64,000 bases of DNA. It comes from Methanobacteriota archaeon (GTDB lineage: Archaea; Methanobacteriota; Methanobacteria; Methanobacteriales; Methanobacteriaceae). Shown piece after piece: positions 1 to 8,628 of the stretch. Location of the stretch: assembly GCA_023411115.1 (NCBI GenBank), contig JAEYPF010000013.1:1-64000 (forward strand), written 5' to 3'. The notes under the pieces were generated by a model. That model had not been told where the DNA came from. It saw nothing but the letters and a program-made list of their open reading frames with translations, and did not search any database. Every line of letters starts with the position of its first letter. Position 1 is the first letter of the stretch. Both the position numbers and the translations under genes were made by a program.

Positions 1-202
1 GGTCATAAGTATGTCGTTTATCTTCATCTGAAAGAACAGCGTAAGCTTCACTTATTTCTTTGAATTTATCTGCAGATTCTGGGTCATCACTCACATCTGG
101 GTGATATTTCATTGCTAGTTTACGATATGCCTTTTTAATTTCTTTTTTATCTGATCCTTTCTCTACTCCAAGGACATCGTAATAATCACGCTTTTCTGCC
201 AT
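1..202 (-). CDS. dnaJ: DnaJ (Hsp40) co-chaperone, N-terminal part
   Basis: The gene is cut by the window edge; only the first 67 codons are present. They encode a J domain beginning MAEKRDYYDVLGVEKG, with the HPD motif (YHPDVSDDPES) that stimulates DnaK ATPase activity. It is the last gene of a grpE-dnaK-dnaJ order on the minus strand, 176 bases after dnaK, with an apparent terminator between them, so it may have its own promoter. The zinc-finger and C-terminal substrate domains lie outside the window, so type I DnaJ is inferred from context. Confidence 0.95.
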   Translation of the reverse strand, partial: MAEKRDYYDVLGVEKGSDKKEIKKAYRKLAMKYHPDVSDDPESADKFKEISEAYAVLSDEDKRHTYD

Positions 203-331
203 ATCAATCTTACCTTCACCTTTTAATTAATCAATGATAAAAATTCTGTAAATATAAAATTAGAAACAAATAGAGGAATTTCCTCCAATCTTCTATCTTA
301 CTTATCTATAGGATTTTTCCTATTTATATTT

Positions 332-359
332 ATAAAAAAAGGAAGTGGATTACTTCCTT
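332..359 (-). terminator. Hairpin plus T-run terminator after dnaK
   Basis: An 8-bp perfect stem (AAGGAAGT/ACTTCCTT at 339-346 and 352-359) with a 5-base loop lies 19 bases past the dnaK stop. Read on the minus strand it is followed by a run of seven T. Archaeal termination depends mainly on the T-run, so the role of the stem is inferred. Confidence 0.6.
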
Positions 360-378
360 CAATTTTTAAAGATGAAGC

Positions 379-2247
379 TTATTTTTTAACTTCATAGTCT
401 GCATCGATGGTGTCGTCATTTCCACCAGTCTGGCTTTCTTGAGCACCCTGTGCATCCTGTTGTGCTTGCTGCTGAGCCTGTTGTGCTTGCTGGTAAATTT
501 TGGCACCTACTTCCTGAACCACTTTAGTTAGCTCTTCAGTTTTGCTTTTAATTGCAGCTATATCGTCACCGCCGGTTAGTTCCCTTAGTTCTTTAACTAA
601 AGCTTCTATTTTTTCTTTCTGGTCTTTATCTACCTTATCGCCGAGTTCTTCAAGAGTTTTTTCTGAAGTGTAAATCATGGAATCAGCATCATTTCTGACC
701 TGAATTTCTTCCTGCCTCTTCTTGTCTTCCTCAGCGTGCATTTCAGCATCTTTGACTTTCTGGTCAATTTCTTCCTGTGATAATTTAGTTGATGCAGTTA
801 TTGTAATTGCCTGCTCTTTACCAGTTCCCATATCTTTAGCTGAAACGTTCATGATACCATTTGCATCTATATCAAATGTTACTTCAATTTGAGGAATTCC
901 CCTTGGTGCTGGTGGTATTCCTACTAACTGGAACCTTCCGAGGGTTGTATTATCATATGCCATCGGCCTTTCACCCTGCAGAACATGAATGTCTACAGAA
1001 GTCTGGCTATCGGCTGCAGTTGAGAATATCTGGCTTTTTTTGGTTGGAATTGTAGTGTTTCTGTCTATTAATTTAGTAGCTACATTTCCAAGGGTTTCTA
1101 TTCCAAGAGATAATGGTGTAACATCAAGTAATACAAGGTCTTTAATTTCTCCTGCTAGAACTCCGCCCTGAATTGCGGCACCCATTGCCACACATTCCAT
1201 TGGGTCTATTCCTCTTTCAATTTGTTTGCCAATGAATCCTTCAACGAATTTTTGGACAATAGGCATCCTTGTTGGACCACCGACTAATATGATTTTATCT
1301 ACATCAGATTTGGACATTTTAGCGTCGGATAATGCCTGTTCCATTGGCCCACTACATCTTTTTATGATTGGGTCAACTAATTCTTCAAGTTTAGCCCTTG
1401 TAAGTGTTGTTGTTAAGTGTTTTGGACCTTCTGCAGTTGCGGTTATGAATGGAAGGTTAATGTCAGATGTTAAGGTGGTTGAAAGCTCTATTTTTGCTTT
1501 TTCAGATGCTTCTCTTAATCTCTGGACAGCCTGATCATCAGCCATGATGTCTACTCCAGTTTCCCTCTTAAACTCATCTGCGAGGTGGTTCATGATTGTA
1601 TTATCCATATCGGTTCCACCGAGTTTGGTGTCCCCACTGGTGGATCTTACTTCAAATACCCCTCCACCAAATTCCATGACGGTTACATCAAGTGTTCCAC
1701 CACCGAAATCGAAAACCATAATTTCAAGTTCTTCTTCCTGTTCTTTGTCGATACCGTATGCTAAACTTGCTGCTGTAGGTTCGTTTACAAGTCTTACAAC
1801 TTCAAGACCGGCTATTGTACCTGCATCTTTTGTAGCGGTTCTCTGGTTGTCGTTAAAGTATGCTGGAACTGTAATAACTGCTTTGTGCACTTCTTCCCCG
1901 AGGAAAGCTTCAGCATCTTTTTTAATTTTCTGGAGAATGAAAGCGGAAATTTCTTGGGGTGTGTATTGTTTTCCAAGTACGTTTACTTTGTAATCGGTCC
2001 CCATGCTTCTTTTTATAGCGCTTATAGTGTTTTCTGGGTTTGTTACTGCCTGTCTTCTTGCAGGTTCTCCAACTAATCTCTGTCCATCCGGAGTAAATGC
2101 AACATAACTTGGAAAAGCTTTTCCGTATTGAGTTGCTCCTTCTGCACTTGGTATGATTGTTGGCTTTCCACCAACCAGAACTGATGCTGCGGAGTTACTA
2201 GTTCCAAGATCTATACCTATAATTTTTTCTTTCTTATTATTAGCCAT
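379..2247 (-). CDS. dnaK: Molecular chaperone DnaK (Hsp70)
   Basis: 622 residues, normal length for DnaK. It is an ATP-driven cytosolic chaperone that works with GrpE and DnaJ. Visible signatures are the N-terminal GIDLGTSNSAASV phosphate-binding motif, VFDFGGGTLDVTV near residue 180, ILVGGPTRMP near residue 320, the linker VLLDVTPLSLG, and a C-terminal Q/A-rich tail ending in DADYEVKK. Some archaea have acquired the bacterial-type Hsp70 system, and this order of genes fits that. grpE lies upstream; a hairpin array fills the gap between them. Confidence 0.98.
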   Translation of the reverse strand: MANNKKEKIIGIDLGTSNSAASVLVGGKPTIIPSAEGATQYGKAFPSYVAFTPDGQRLVGEPARRQAVTNPENTISAIKRSMGTDYKVNVLGKQYTPQEISAFILQKIKKDAEAFLGEEVHKAVITVPAYFNDNQRTATKDAGTIAGLEVVRLVNEPTAASLAYGIDKEQEEELEIMVFDFGGGTLDVTVMEFGGGVFEVRSTSGDTKLGGTDMDNTIMNHLADEFKRETGVDIMADDQAVQRLREASEKAKIELSTTLTSDINLPFITATAEGPKHLTTTLTRAKLEELVDPIIKRCSGPMEQALSDAKMSKSDVDKIILVGGPTRMPIVQKFVEGFIGKQIERGIDPMECVAMGAAIQGGVLAGEIKDLVLLDVTPLSLGIETLGNVATKLIDRNTTIPTKKSQIFSTAADSQTSVDIHVLQGERPMAYDNTTLGRFQLVGIPPAPRGIPQIEVTFDIDANGIMNVSAKDMGTGKEQAITITASTKLSQEEIDQKVKDAEMHAEEDKKRQEEIQVRNDADSMIYTSEKTLEELGDKVDKDQKEKIEALVKELRELTGGDDIAAIKSKTEELTKVVQEVGAKIYQQAQQAQQQAQQDAQGAQESQTGGNDDTIDADYEVKK

Positions 2248-2292
2248 TATATCACCTTATTTTCTCATATTATTATATAAAATTGATTCACT

Positions 2293-2487
2293 CAAAAATC
2301 TATTAAAATAGATTTTTGGTGCGTACAAAACTTTCAGTTTTGTGGCCGCGAAAATTGAAAATTTTCGCATGTTTGCAAATCTGAGCCTGAAAAACTTCGT
2401 TTTTCGGCCCCAAAATCGTAGATTTTGAGGGATTTGCAACCGTAAAAATTCGAAGAATTTTTACATGTCCCGAACATGAAATGTTCG
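2293..2487. repeat. Array of seven consecutive short hairpins between grpE and dnaK
   Basis: Seven inverted repeats follow one another with little spacer. Arms are: 2293-2302/2309-2318 (10 bp), 2325-2332/2336-2343 (8), 2348-2356/2360-2368 (9), 2389-2395/2399-2405 (7, extendable), 2411-2417/2421-2427 (7, extendable), 2442-2451/2455-2464 (10), 2471-2477/2481-2487 (7). Six of the seven have 3-base loops that read GAA or GTA on one strand. Stem sequences differ, so this is not a copied repeat unit. Short ORFs across it are by-products of its composition. Confidence 0.9.
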
Positions 2488-2528
2488 TCGGTATTAATTA
2501 TTTTTTTAATTTGAAACATAATTCTAAG

Positions 2529-3044
2529 TTATTTTTTACAGACTTTGACCATTGCACATTTGATAACTTTTGATTTAAGGGTATATCCTTTTGCGAGTTC
2601 TTCAGTCACGGCTCCATTTTCGTATTCATCATGTTTTTCGGTCATTAAAGCTTCATGTTTAAAGGGATCGAATTTTTCACCTGCTGTAGGGATTTCTGCA
2701 AGCCCTTCTTTTTCAAGTACATTTTTCAGGTTTTTGTAAATCAATTCAACGCCTTCTTTGAGGTTTTCACCTTTTTCACTTGATTTTAATGCTCTTTCAA
2801 GGTCTTCATAGGTATCTATCAATTTGATAATTAGGCCTTCATTGGCGTATTTTCGGTAGTCTTCAATTTCTTTTTCTGATCTCTTCTTGTAGTTTTCAAA
2901 ATCAGCTTGAAGGCGCTGCATTTGAGAATAATAGTCATCAACTTTCTGATCTTTCTCCTCAATCTGCTTGTTTAGATCTTCAATTGATTCTTCTTTCTCT
3001 TTCAGATCGTTCTTTAACGTTTTTAACTCATCTTTATCAGTCAT
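2529..3044 (-). CDS. grpE: Nucleotide exchange factor GrpE
   Basis: 171 residues. GrpE releases ADP from DnaK. The N-terminal half is a charged coiled coil (EEKDQKVDDYYSQMQRLQAD), followed by the family motif FENYKKRSEKE and a C-terminal beta domain with FDPFKHEALM and the ending KVIKCAMVKVCK. It is the first gene of the grpE-dnaK-dnaJ set. A TATA-like stretch (TTATATAA on the + strand near 3109) in the divergent intergenic region could be its promoter. The start ATG has a GGTGA ribosome binding site a few bases upstream. Confidence 0.96.
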   Translation of the reverse strand: MTDKDELKTLKNDLKEKEESIEDLNKQIEEKDQKVDDYYSQMQRLQADFENYKKRSEKEIEDYRKYANEGLIIKLIDTYEDLERALKSSEKGENLKEGVELIYKNLKNVLEKEGLAEIPTAGEKFDPFKHEALMTEKHDEYENGAVTEELAKGYTLKSKVIKCAMVKVCKK

Positions 3045-3274
3045 TGATTCACCTTTTTAAGTGATAAAAATAATAGTAATCTTTAATAGATTATAGTTAC
3101 AAAAGGTTATATAAATCTTTTGCAATAATATATCTTAGTAAAAAAAATGAGATTGTTTGTATTAATTATGTAATGGTAAAAAGATTATATCTAATTACTT
3201 GAACTTCATATATAAATTTTAAAGCGCAATTAAAAATTTAATATTAATCAGAATAACCTTAACCAGGGATAAAA

Positions 3275-3748
3275 ATGGATCTTGAAGCAATACTTGATGT
3301 GATGGGATGTAAGACTAGAAGGGATATACTAAATCTCTTAACACAGGAGCCCCGCTTTGTAAGTGAAATATCCAAGGAACTTGAGATAGGACAAAAAGCC
3401 ATTATTGAGCATTTGAAAGCTATGGAAGAATTAGGCCTTTTAAAATCATCATTCCAGAAAATAGAGCGCGGTCGTCCCAGAAAATATTATGATATATCCC
3501 AAAAAGTAGAAATTGAAATATATATAGATAGGGATACCATTAAGATGGATATCAAAAGAGATGATTTCTCAAAATTACAGGAATTAGAGGCCAGATTCAG
3601 TTTAGGTCACGAGGATGTAATTGAAGATCTGGAAGACCTTATTGAGAGATATGATAGGGCAAAAAGATATGCTGAAATACTTTTAATGGAAGCAAAAAGA
3701 AGGAGAAATATAATAAAATTATTAGAGGGAAGCACGCAGCATCCTTAA
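3275..3748 (+). CDS. ArsR-type winged-helix transcriptional regulator
   Basis: 157 residues. The N-terminal 80 residues form a winged helix (GCKTRRDILNLLTQEPRFVS, then EISKELEIGQKAIIEHLKAM, then GRPRKYYDI as the wing). The rest is a charged helical region (SLGHEDVIEDLEDLIERYDR) likely used for dimerisation. No metal-binding cysteine cluster is visible. It is divergent from grpE and shares a 230-base promoter region with it, so a role in chaperone control is possible but only inferred. ATG start with an AGGGA ribosome binding site. Confidence 0.85.
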   Translation: MDLEAILDVMGCKTRRDILNLLTQEPRFVSEISKELEIGQKAIIEHLKAMEELGLLKSSFQKIERGRPRKYYDISQKVEIEIYIDRDTIKMDIKRDDFSKLQELEARFSLGHEDVIEDLEDLIERYDRAKRYAEILLMEAKRRRNIIKLLEGSTQHP

Positions 3749-3878
3749 AATATTGAATTATAAATTAATGATATTTTTTTTAAATAGCTTATTTTTATTC
3801 ATTAACTCTGTAAAAATAGGAAAGGTTGATAATCAACAGCTTGAGGCTGCTGATCATCTAATTACTATTTTATAGTAC

Positions 3879-4730
3879 TTAGGAAGATGCTATAACTGTC
3901 ATTCCAGGCTTACTTGAAGTAGCCTTGAACATTGTATTATAGCCATAGCTTGAGTATGGGACATCAACCCATGCACCATTCTGGTACAGCTGAACTGACC
4001 TGTGTCTGCTTGAATAAGCTGTACTGTACTGTACTATTCTTGATTTGATACCTGCAGCTGAAAGTTTGCTGTAAAGGTAATCACTCATTGCCCAGCAGTC
4101 TCCGCTTCCAATCGCCATCATTGCACTTGCTGTACTTGCTGAATGGCTGTAGCCATATTTAGCACCGCTTGCAAGAATCTGGGATGAAGTTGAATAGGAT
4201 GCTGTGCTGGTTTTTTTGCTTACGCTTGTTTTAGTGGTAGTTGTTGATTTCTTTGTAGTGGTTGCGCTCTTTTTAGCTGTTGTCACTGATTTTTTGGTGG
4301 CATTTTTTTCAACAGTTTTAATTGCTGTACTGCTTGATTTAACGTCATTTGAGCTTGTAGAACTATCGAATGTTACTGCAAATATATTTATGTCGTTTAA
4401 GTCTTCCATTGCGCCTGCTGTTTGAGTAAATACCCATCCGTCCACAACTATGTCGGAATCATTCTGGAAGTATTTAACAGCTTCTTCAGTGTAAGGACCA
4501 AAAGATCCGTCAAGATCTCCTGCGTAGTATCCCTGATCTTTAAGCCATTTCTGCAATTTAACTACGTATGTTCCATTTGACCCAATTTTCAGGCCGTTAT
4601 CCGTAACCGCGTTTGTTACGGATGTATTTTGATTTACATTTGTATTTTGAATCTCAGTCGCTGATGCAAATGGCAGCGCACTGAACATCACACATAATGC
4701 AATTGCTGCATATGTGATTTTCCGCTTAAT
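3879..4730 (-). CDS. Exported wall-type protein: PG-binding-like domain plus transglutaminase-like domain
   Basis: About 284 residues when read from an ATT codon at 4730-4728. That start has a GGAGG site seven bases upstream and gives a good signal peptide: (M)KRKITYAAIALCVMF, then SALPFASA. The first in-frame GTG/ATG codons (4691, 4688) would cut the signal peptide in half. After the leader come a PG_binding_1-like repeat (LQKWLKDQGYYAGDLDGSFG), a Thr/Lys/Ser-rich linker, and a C-terminal domain with GDCWAMSDYLY, SRHRSVQLY and WVDVPY. The last three could supply the Cys-His-Asp triad of a transglutaminase-like or pseudomurein peptidase fold. Cell-wall substrate is inferred. Confidence 0.8.
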   Translation of the reverse strand: MKRKITYAAIALCVMFSALPFASATEIQNTNVNQNTSVTNAVTDNGLKIGSNGTYVVKLQKWLKDQGYYAGDLDGSFGPYTEEAVKYFQNDSDIVVDGWVFTQTAGAMEDLNDINIFAVTFDSSTSSNDVKSSSTAIKTVEKNATKKSVTTAKKSATTTKKSTTTTKTSVSKKTSTASYSTSSQILASGAKYGYSHSASTASAMMAIGSGDCWAMSDYLYSKLSAAGIKSRIVQYSTAYSSRHRSVQLYQNGAWVDVPYSSYGYNTMFKATSSKPGMTVIASS

Positions 4731-5344
4731 TATACCGCCTCCGATTACTATGGCAAAACCGCCATAAAAAAATTTTTTGGCCTAAAATAGCTGAATATTA
4801 TGGTATTAATCATGCATAATACAAATTTATTGCAACGTATGATTTTTTAATTTTTCATACATAATTGCCTTCATAAGTATTGCATTATTAACCATAAAAG
4901 CCATTTCCGACTAAGGGTATAGTTCATATGCGGATCACTTATAAATGTTTTGGTTTTTTTTCAAAAAAAAGGCGTTTTAATGGCTTTTTATTTAATTTAA
5001 GGCGCTATTAGAACTTATTTAAGCACCGGTTCAGGGATGAACTTTCTGCATAGGTATTTTTAAGAAAAAAGCTCAATTTATACCGTGTTTCCATAAAATG
5101 ACATTATGCAATGCATTTATACTGAGACGTTAGATATTGAAATAGAGGCTCCATTGGTTAGATATATTGCATAGGGCCATGTCATGTATAAATGTCTTAA
5201 TAGACAAATGGGGCTATTGACATGGTTATTAATTCAGTTTGGAACTTTTTAAAGATTTTTCTAAAATACTTGATCTTTGAGCTTATTTGCCTTAAAAACA
5301 GAATATAAAGCTTGATTATATGTATGCAAAATAAAATATTAAAT
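4731..5344. other. 614-base intergenic region with leader and stem-loop structures
   Basis: No convincing ORF. Next to the wall-protein gene, TATGGC (4749-4754) and GCCATA (4761-4766) form a 6-bp hairpin directly ahead of its GGAGG site. Further away, GTATGA/TCATAC (4837-4842, 4855-4860) are flanked by GCAA/TTGC. CCATGTC/GACATGG (5177-5183, 5219-5225) encloses TGTCT/AGACA (5193-5197, 5202-5206), giving a two-tier stem-loop. These could be regulatory sites or a small RNA; neither can be decided by eye. Confidence 0.5.
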
Positions 5345-7657
5345 TTAAATATTGTTCTTATAATACATCGCAGCAATTGCAGCCTGCCCTAAAGAAACAG
5401 AACCGTCTCCAGCACATGTATTTTTATGCTGGATAAATTCATAACCATTTTCTGTCACAACATCTTTTATGGTCTTACTGATGGCTTCATTGTAAAATAC
5501 GCCGCCTGTTCCACCAATTATATTCACACCTGTTTTATCTGCAGCTTTTATGCCTAACTTTGCAAGGCTCTCGGCAACTGCCCTTTGTGCTGAACATGCA
5601 ATATCTTTTACAAGCACTCCTTTTTGTTTACTTTCTAAAACTGAATGCAGTAATTTAGAAGTATCAACAATATCCATTCCCTCATGTTTTCTAATTTCGA
5701 CAGGAATTTCAACAGTATCTTCACCGCGATATGCCACTGACTCAAGTTTCATGGCACATTCACCTTCATATGTCCTTTCACCACAAATTCCAAGCGCTGC
5801 TGAAATTGCGTCAAGAACACGCCCTGTACTTGTTGTTTTCTGGATATTGAACCCTCGCTCGAGTTGTTTCAATATAAGGTCTATTTCTTTTTCGCCGTGC
5901 TTGAAATAATTGACATATTCATTTTTCATGAGCTCTTTAAGTTCTTCTTTATCCATATAATCATTTAGCATGGCCATAACCATTCTTATGGGATATTTGG
6001 TGGTTAAATCTCCCCCAGCCATATTTTGGGGCATTAAGCTACATAATCTCTTATAATTCTCACCAGTTACATGCAAAATCTCGCCGCCCCAGGCAGATCC
6101 ATCATCTCCATAGCCCACACCGTCAGCAGCAATACATATCAGCTCATCAATTCCATGATCTACAAACAGCGCTCCTGCATGCGCGTGGTGGTGCTGAACA
6201 CCGAAAACATCGCATTCAAATTTTTCGCTTAGCTCATGAGCTAATTTAGTTGTAAAAAACATTGGGTGAAGGTCGCATGCAATGGCATCTATTTGTTCTG
6301 TTTTTGTTATGCCCATCATGTAATCCATGGCTTCTTGAAGATATTTGTAAGTCTCATATTTGGTCGTATTACCAATATGCTGTGATACATAACATTTTTT
6401 ATCCTTAAGGAGAGCAAATGTCACATCTAGCTCAGGTCCAAGTGCAAGAATGTTAATATCATTGCCTATATCTGAAAAATCATATGGTTCGGGCACATAA
6501 CCTCTCGAGCGCCTTATAAACGCTAAATCACCAGCTCTAAATCTTATAACAGAATCATCGCATCGATTAATTATTTTTCTGTCATGAAGAAGGTAGTAAT
6601 CAGCGATTCCATCCAGTTTGTTTATAATTTCACTGTTGTCAATGAGCATTGGTTCTCCTGGAATATTGGCAGATGTCATGATGTAAGCCGGTTCATCAGT
6701 TTCCCGGAAAAGTAAATGGTGTAATCCAGAATACGGGAGCATTACTCCAAGGTTATGGAGTTCTGGAGATACTGAAGGGGCCAGATAATATTCATCGTTT
6801 TTATTAAGCACAACTATTGGCCTTCTCCTTGAAAGAAGGGTTTTCTCTTCAAAATTCTTTACTTCTGCAAATGTCCTTATTGTTTCAATATCTGGAGACA
6901 TACAAGCAAAAGGCTGATTAAACCTTCCGAGCCGTTTTCTTAGAGTAATTACGGGTTCATCTTCTGTTGTCTTTGCAACAAGATGTGTTCCCCCGATACC
7001 TTTTATGGCGAGTATATTGCCCTCATCTAGAAGTTTCACGGTTTCCTTTATTGGGTTTTCAACATCCATTACTCCATCCTTGTAGAGGAAAACAGAAGGT
7101 CCACAGGCGGGACAGCAGGTTGCTTCTGCATGATAACGACGATCAAGTGGATCTTTATACTCTATCATGCATTCATCGCAGAGTGGGAATTCATCCATCG
7201 ATGTCCGTTCCCGGTCGTAAGGAATTGATTTTATAACTGTAAATCGAGGCCCGCAGTCAGTACAAGCTGTAAATGGATAACTATATCTATTAAATCTTCT
7301 ATTTAATACTTCTTCAAGACATTTATCACATATTGCAACATCTGGGGGGATTACGGATGACCCAGAAAAGTCTGCAGAGCTTTCAAGGATTAAAAAATTA
7401 TTAAATTCAGATACATTGTAAGAATCAAGCCATTCTATCTCTAAATTTGTTATCTTGGATATTGGAGGTTTATTTTCTTTTAAATTTCCAGCAAAATTTT
7501 TAATTTCATCTTTAGTGCCTTCAAGAACTATTTCAACGCTGTTTCCAAGATTTCTAACGTACCCATTAAGGTTCATTTCTTTTGCTATTCTGTAAACAGT
7601 TGGCCTGAATCCAACTCCCTGAACAATTCCCTGAACTAAAATCCTGGCTTTTTCCAT
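5345..7657 (-). CDS. hypF: Carbamoyltransferase HypF, [NiFe]-hydrogenase maturation
   Basis: 770 residues, full length. HypF makes the thiocarbamate on HypE from carbamoyl phosphate, the source of the CN ligands of [NiFe] hydrogenases. Domains in order: acylphosphatase (VQGIVQGVGFRPTVYRIA, residues 8-25), two zinc fingers (Cys110/113 with Cys132/135, and Cys160/163 with Cys182/185), a YrdC-like domain, and a Kae1-like domain with VQHHHAHAGALFVDHG and GYGDDGSAWGGE. It stands alone here; methanogens need it for their hydrogenases. It is divergent from larB, with 125 bases between. Confidence 0.97.
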   Translation of the reverse strand: MEKARILVQGIVQGVGFRPTVYRIAKEMNLNGYVRNLGNSVEIVLEGTKDEIKNFAGNLKENKPPISKITNLEIEWLDSYNVSEFNNFLILESSADFSGSSVIPPDVAICDKCLEEVLNRRFNRYSYPFTACTDCGPRFTVIKSIPYDRERTSMDEFPLCDECMIEYKDPLDRRYHAEATCCPACGPSVFLYKDGVMDVENPIKETVKLLDEGNILAIKGIGGTHLVAKTTEDEPVITLRKRLGRFNQPFACMSPDIETIRTFAEVKNFEEKTLLSRRRPIVVLNKNDEYYLAPSVSPELHNLGVMLPYSGLHHLLFRETDEPAYIMTSANIPGEPMLIDNSEIINKLDGIADYYLLHDRKIINRCDDSVIRFRAGDLAFIRRSRGYVPEPYDFSDIGNDINILALGPELDVTFALLKDKKCYVSQHIGNTTKYETYKYLQEAMDYMMGITKTEQIDAIACDLHPMFFTTKLAHELSEKFECDVFGVQHHHAHAGALFVDHGIDELICIAADGVGYGDDGSAWGGEILHVTGENYKRLCSLMPQNMAGGDLTTKYPIRMVMAMLNDYMDKEELKELMKNEYVNYFKHGEKEIDLILKQLERGFNIQKTTSTGRVLDAISAALGICGERTYEGECAMKLESVAYRGEDTVEIPVEIRKHEGMDIVDTSKLLHSVLESKQKGVLVKDIACSAQRAVAESLAKLGIKAADKTGVNIIGGTGGVFYNEAISKTIKDVVTENGYEFIQHKNTCAGDGSVSLGQAAIAAMYYKNNI

Positions 7658-7782
7658 TTTGTACTCCTCTGGGATTATATTTAAATTGTGTTGATGATAC
7701 TTTTAAATTTGAAACAAAACAAGTTATACACTTATGAGATTATTTATATTTTGATCTTTATATAAGGAAGTAGGTAATCAGT

Positions 7783-8541
7783 ATGAAAGAAATACTTCAA
7801 AAACTTACAGAAGGGAAAATTTCCATTGGAGAAGCAGAAAAACAGCTTAAGATTATGCAAATTCAGGAAATAAATGATTTTGCAAAGCTGGATATTGGCA
7901 GGGAGGCAAGAACTGGAGTTCCTGAGGCTATTTTTGCAGAAAGTAAAGAAGATGAAGATCTCATAAAAATCATACTTAATGGGGCTAAAAAAGGTAGATT
8001 AATGGTAACAAGACTGGAAAAGGATAGGTATGACTTAATAAGACCTCAAATAGATAGCCTCGAAGATAAAGGATTTAAGATAGAATATAACAAAAGAGCA
8101 AAAATTTTGCTTATTAAAAATCATGAAATTAAAAAAGAAGGTAAAATTGGAATAATTACTGCAGGGACATCTGATATTCCAGTTGCAGAAGAGGCAAGAA
8201 TAACCGCAGAAGAGGTGGGCTGTGAAGTCTTAACATCCTATGATGTGGGCGTCGCAGGCATTCACAGGCTTTTTTCCCATATCAAAGATATGGTTGATAA
8301 GGAAGTTAAAGCTATAATAGTTGTAGCTGGAATGGAGGGCGCATTACCTTCTGTTGTTGCAGGACTTGTTGATGTACCTGTTATTGGTGTTCCTACTTCG
8401 GTTGGCTATGGTGTTGGAGAAGGAGGATTTACAGCTCTTTTTGCAATGCTTCAATCATGTGCTCCGGGAATTGCAGCAGTAAATATTGATAATGGATTTG
8501 GCGCGGGAGTTTTTGCAGCTAAAATTGCCAAACAATCCTGA
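7783..8541 (+). CDS. larB: Nickel pincer cofactor biosynthesis protein LarB
   Basis: 252 residues. LarB carboxylates and hydrolyses nicotinic acid adenine dinucleotide in the first step of nickel-pincer nucleotide synthesis. The N-terminal part contains LDIGREARTGVPEAIFAESK. The C-terminal PurE-like domain contains IGIITAGTSDIPVAEEA, then VVAGMEGALPSVVAGL and PTSVGYG. LarC and LarE are not in the window. Its closeness to hypF puts two nickel-enzyme maturation genes side by side, though on opposite strands. Confidence 0.92.
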   Translation: MKEILQKLTEGKISIGEAEKQLKIMQIQEINDFAKLDIGREARTGVPEAIFAESKEDEDLIKIILNGAKKGRLMVTRLEKDRYDLIRPQIDSLEDKGFKIEYNKRAKILLIKNHEIKKEGKIGIITAGTSDIPVAEEARITAEEVGCEVLTSYDVGVAGIHRLFSHIKDMVDKEVKAIIVVAGMEGALPSVVAGLVDVPVIGVPTSVGYGVGEGGFTALFAMLQSCAPGIAAVNIDNGFGAGVFAAKIAKQS

Positions 8542-8597
8542 TTTTAAAATGCTTTGATATCAAAAATAAATAATATCGTCGGATTATCCTAGAAAAG

Positions 8598-8604
8598 TAT
8601 ATAA
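8598..8604 (+). promoter_or_regulatory. TATA box for a leaderless substrate-binding protein gene
   Basis: TATATAA is centred 28 bases before the ATG at 8629, with the A-rich BRE-like stretch AGAAAAG just upstream. An archaeal start site about 25 bases downstream of TATA would fall at the start codon. No Shine-Dalgarno sequence is visible before the ATG, so a leaderless mRNA is likely. Confidence 0.6.
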
Positions 8605-8628
8605 GATTGAATTTAAAACTTTACATTA

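Noticed and set aside
1544..1993. Open reading frame of 149 codons opposite dnaK
   Set aside because: Antisense shadow of a strongly conserved gene; no homology or binding site.
2293..2487. Hairpin array as a CRISPR or repeat family
   Set aside because: Stems differ in sequence and there are no constant repeats with spacers; only the hairpin form is repeated.
2257..2519. Two minus-strand ORFs of 60-61 codons between dnaK and grpE
   Set aside because: They run through the hairpin array, have no ribosome binding site and give low-complexity peptides rich in F, K and N.
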